NCBI RefSeq assembly: GCF_002860365.1
Contig: NZ_NMWT01000003.1
Coordinates: 62,001 to 126,000 of the forward strand
DNA length: 64,000 bases
Direction: 5' to 3'
Origin: Bifidobacterium parmae
GTDB lineage: Bacteria; Actinomycetota; Actinomycetes; Actinomycetales; Bifidobacteriaceae
Part shown: piece after piece, positions 63,548 through 64,000 of the stretch
Layout: every line of letters starts with the position of its first letter
Numbering within the stretch: the stretch's first letter is position 1
Program-made: the position numbers and the translations under genes
Notes under the pieces: model-generated
What the model saw: the letters and a program-made list of their open reading frames with translations, nothing else
Told to the model about the DNA's origin: nothing
Databases searched by the model: none

Positions 63548-64000
63548 TCACCGGCCGTTGCGGCGCAGCTTCTCGAACGCCTCGCGCAGCTGCTGGAGGG
63601 CCTCGTCGTTGCGCGTCGCCTTGAGGCGCGGGAAGGACGCGATCATACGGCGCTGCTGGCGGTTGAAGGCCTTGCCGGCGGTCTCGCGGATGCGCAGCAT
63701 CAGCTCGGTGGACATCTCCCTGCCGGAATGCCACGTTCCGCCGACCGTCTGACCGACCTTCTCGCCCACCTTGCCGGGCACGCCGCCGAGGCGCTCGTTC
63801 GCGCCGGCGGCGACGCCCGCGGCGAGTTCGGCGGCGCGGTCGGTCGCCTCGCCCATCGCGTCGCCGACCTTCTCGCGCATCTCGTCGAACGCGTCGCCGT
63901 ACTTGGCGACGGCGGTCTGGAAGCGTTCGAGGCTCTTCTCGAAGTCGACGATGCCGACCACGGTGACCACCGCGTCGACGGTGATGGCGACGAGGAACAC
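63548..64000 (-). CDS. Unknown protein, truncated at the window edge
   Basis: The 3' end of a gene whose frame runs past the right edge. The visible 150 residues start with a hydrophobic stretch (FLVAITVDAVVTVVGIVDF) that may be the last membrane helix. A long charged, alanine-rich helical region follows (AVAKYGDAFDEMREKVGDAMGEATDRAAELAAGVAAG), and then a basic end. I do not recognise the family with confidence. Confidence 0.6.
   Translation of the reverse strand: MFLVAITVDAVVTVVGIVDFEKSLERFQTAVAKYGDAFDEMREKVGDAMGEATDRAAELAAGVAAGANERLGGVPGKVGEKVGQTVGGTWHSGREMSTELMLRIRETAGKAFNRQQRRMIASFPRLKATRNDEALQQLREAFEKLRRNGR

Overview
The window is about 64 kb of high-GC actinobacterial chromosome, most consistent with a Bifidobacteriaceae member. 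Two WhiB-family iron-sulphur proteins, two LytR-CpsA-Psr ligases and two gene neighbourhoods known from other actinobacteria place it in that phylum. The neighbourhoods are whiB1 beside a PdtaS-type kinase, and tyrS / TPR protein / HAD / 58-aa protein / tlyA / nadK / recN. The genus is an inference from overall gene content and style; no marker here proves the species.

Layout. 1-3.8 kb: end of an OmpR-type response regulator and its sensor kinase, a ComF-like protein, a HAD phosphatase and a degenerate zincin-like protein. 3.8-14.6 kb: a cell-envelope block read outwards from a divergent promoter region. whiB2-like, a 1,049-aa glycosyltransferase and a DUF5719 protein lie on the minus strand; two LCP ligases, an orphan EccC/FtsK-like ATPase and whiB1 lie on the plus strand. 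14.8-22.4 kb: a PdtaS-like kinase, a zinc-ribbon/PASTA/pseudo-beta-lactamase protein, a PAQR/hemolysin III protein behind a striking palindrome, greA, an FKBP, L-serine dehydratase, a small membrane protein and tRNA-Leu(UAA). 22.5-27.7 kb: ppx/gppA, a DUF501 gene, a septum-initiator gene and eno, with a low-GC two-gene cassette (secreted papain-like protease plus membrane protein) between eno and the septum gene. 27.9-33.3 kb: acetyltransferases, mfd and pth. 33.36-33.60 kb: four dyad units in exact 61-bp register. 33.7-46 kb: UPF0182, a GH3 enzyme, nadD, an unknown 205-aa protein, proA, glyA, thrC with a repeat-rich leader, a DUF1648/DUF5808 membrane protein and a GntR regulator. 46.3-52.6 kb: an AlbA_2/Schlafen-type ATP-binding protein, a GntR-controlled ABC-2 exporter, an acetyltransferase and a HAD phosphatase. 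52.7-64 kb: recN and nadK, then a Trk potassium-uptake pair on the opposite strand, then tlyA, a 58-aa protein, a HAD-IIA phosphatase, a polyampholytic TPR protein, tyrS and a truncated gene at the edge.

Most genes are housekeeping, and many sit in tightly coupled operons with 1-4 base overlaps. The most interesting non-core signals are the 61-bp dyad array, the low-GC protease cassette, the pseudo-beta-lactamase sensor-like protein, the palindromic promoter in front of the PAQR gene, the nested repeats before thrC, and the TPR protein with a basic repeat head and an acidic tail. Functional statements rest on recognised motifs and general family knowledge; no database search was run.
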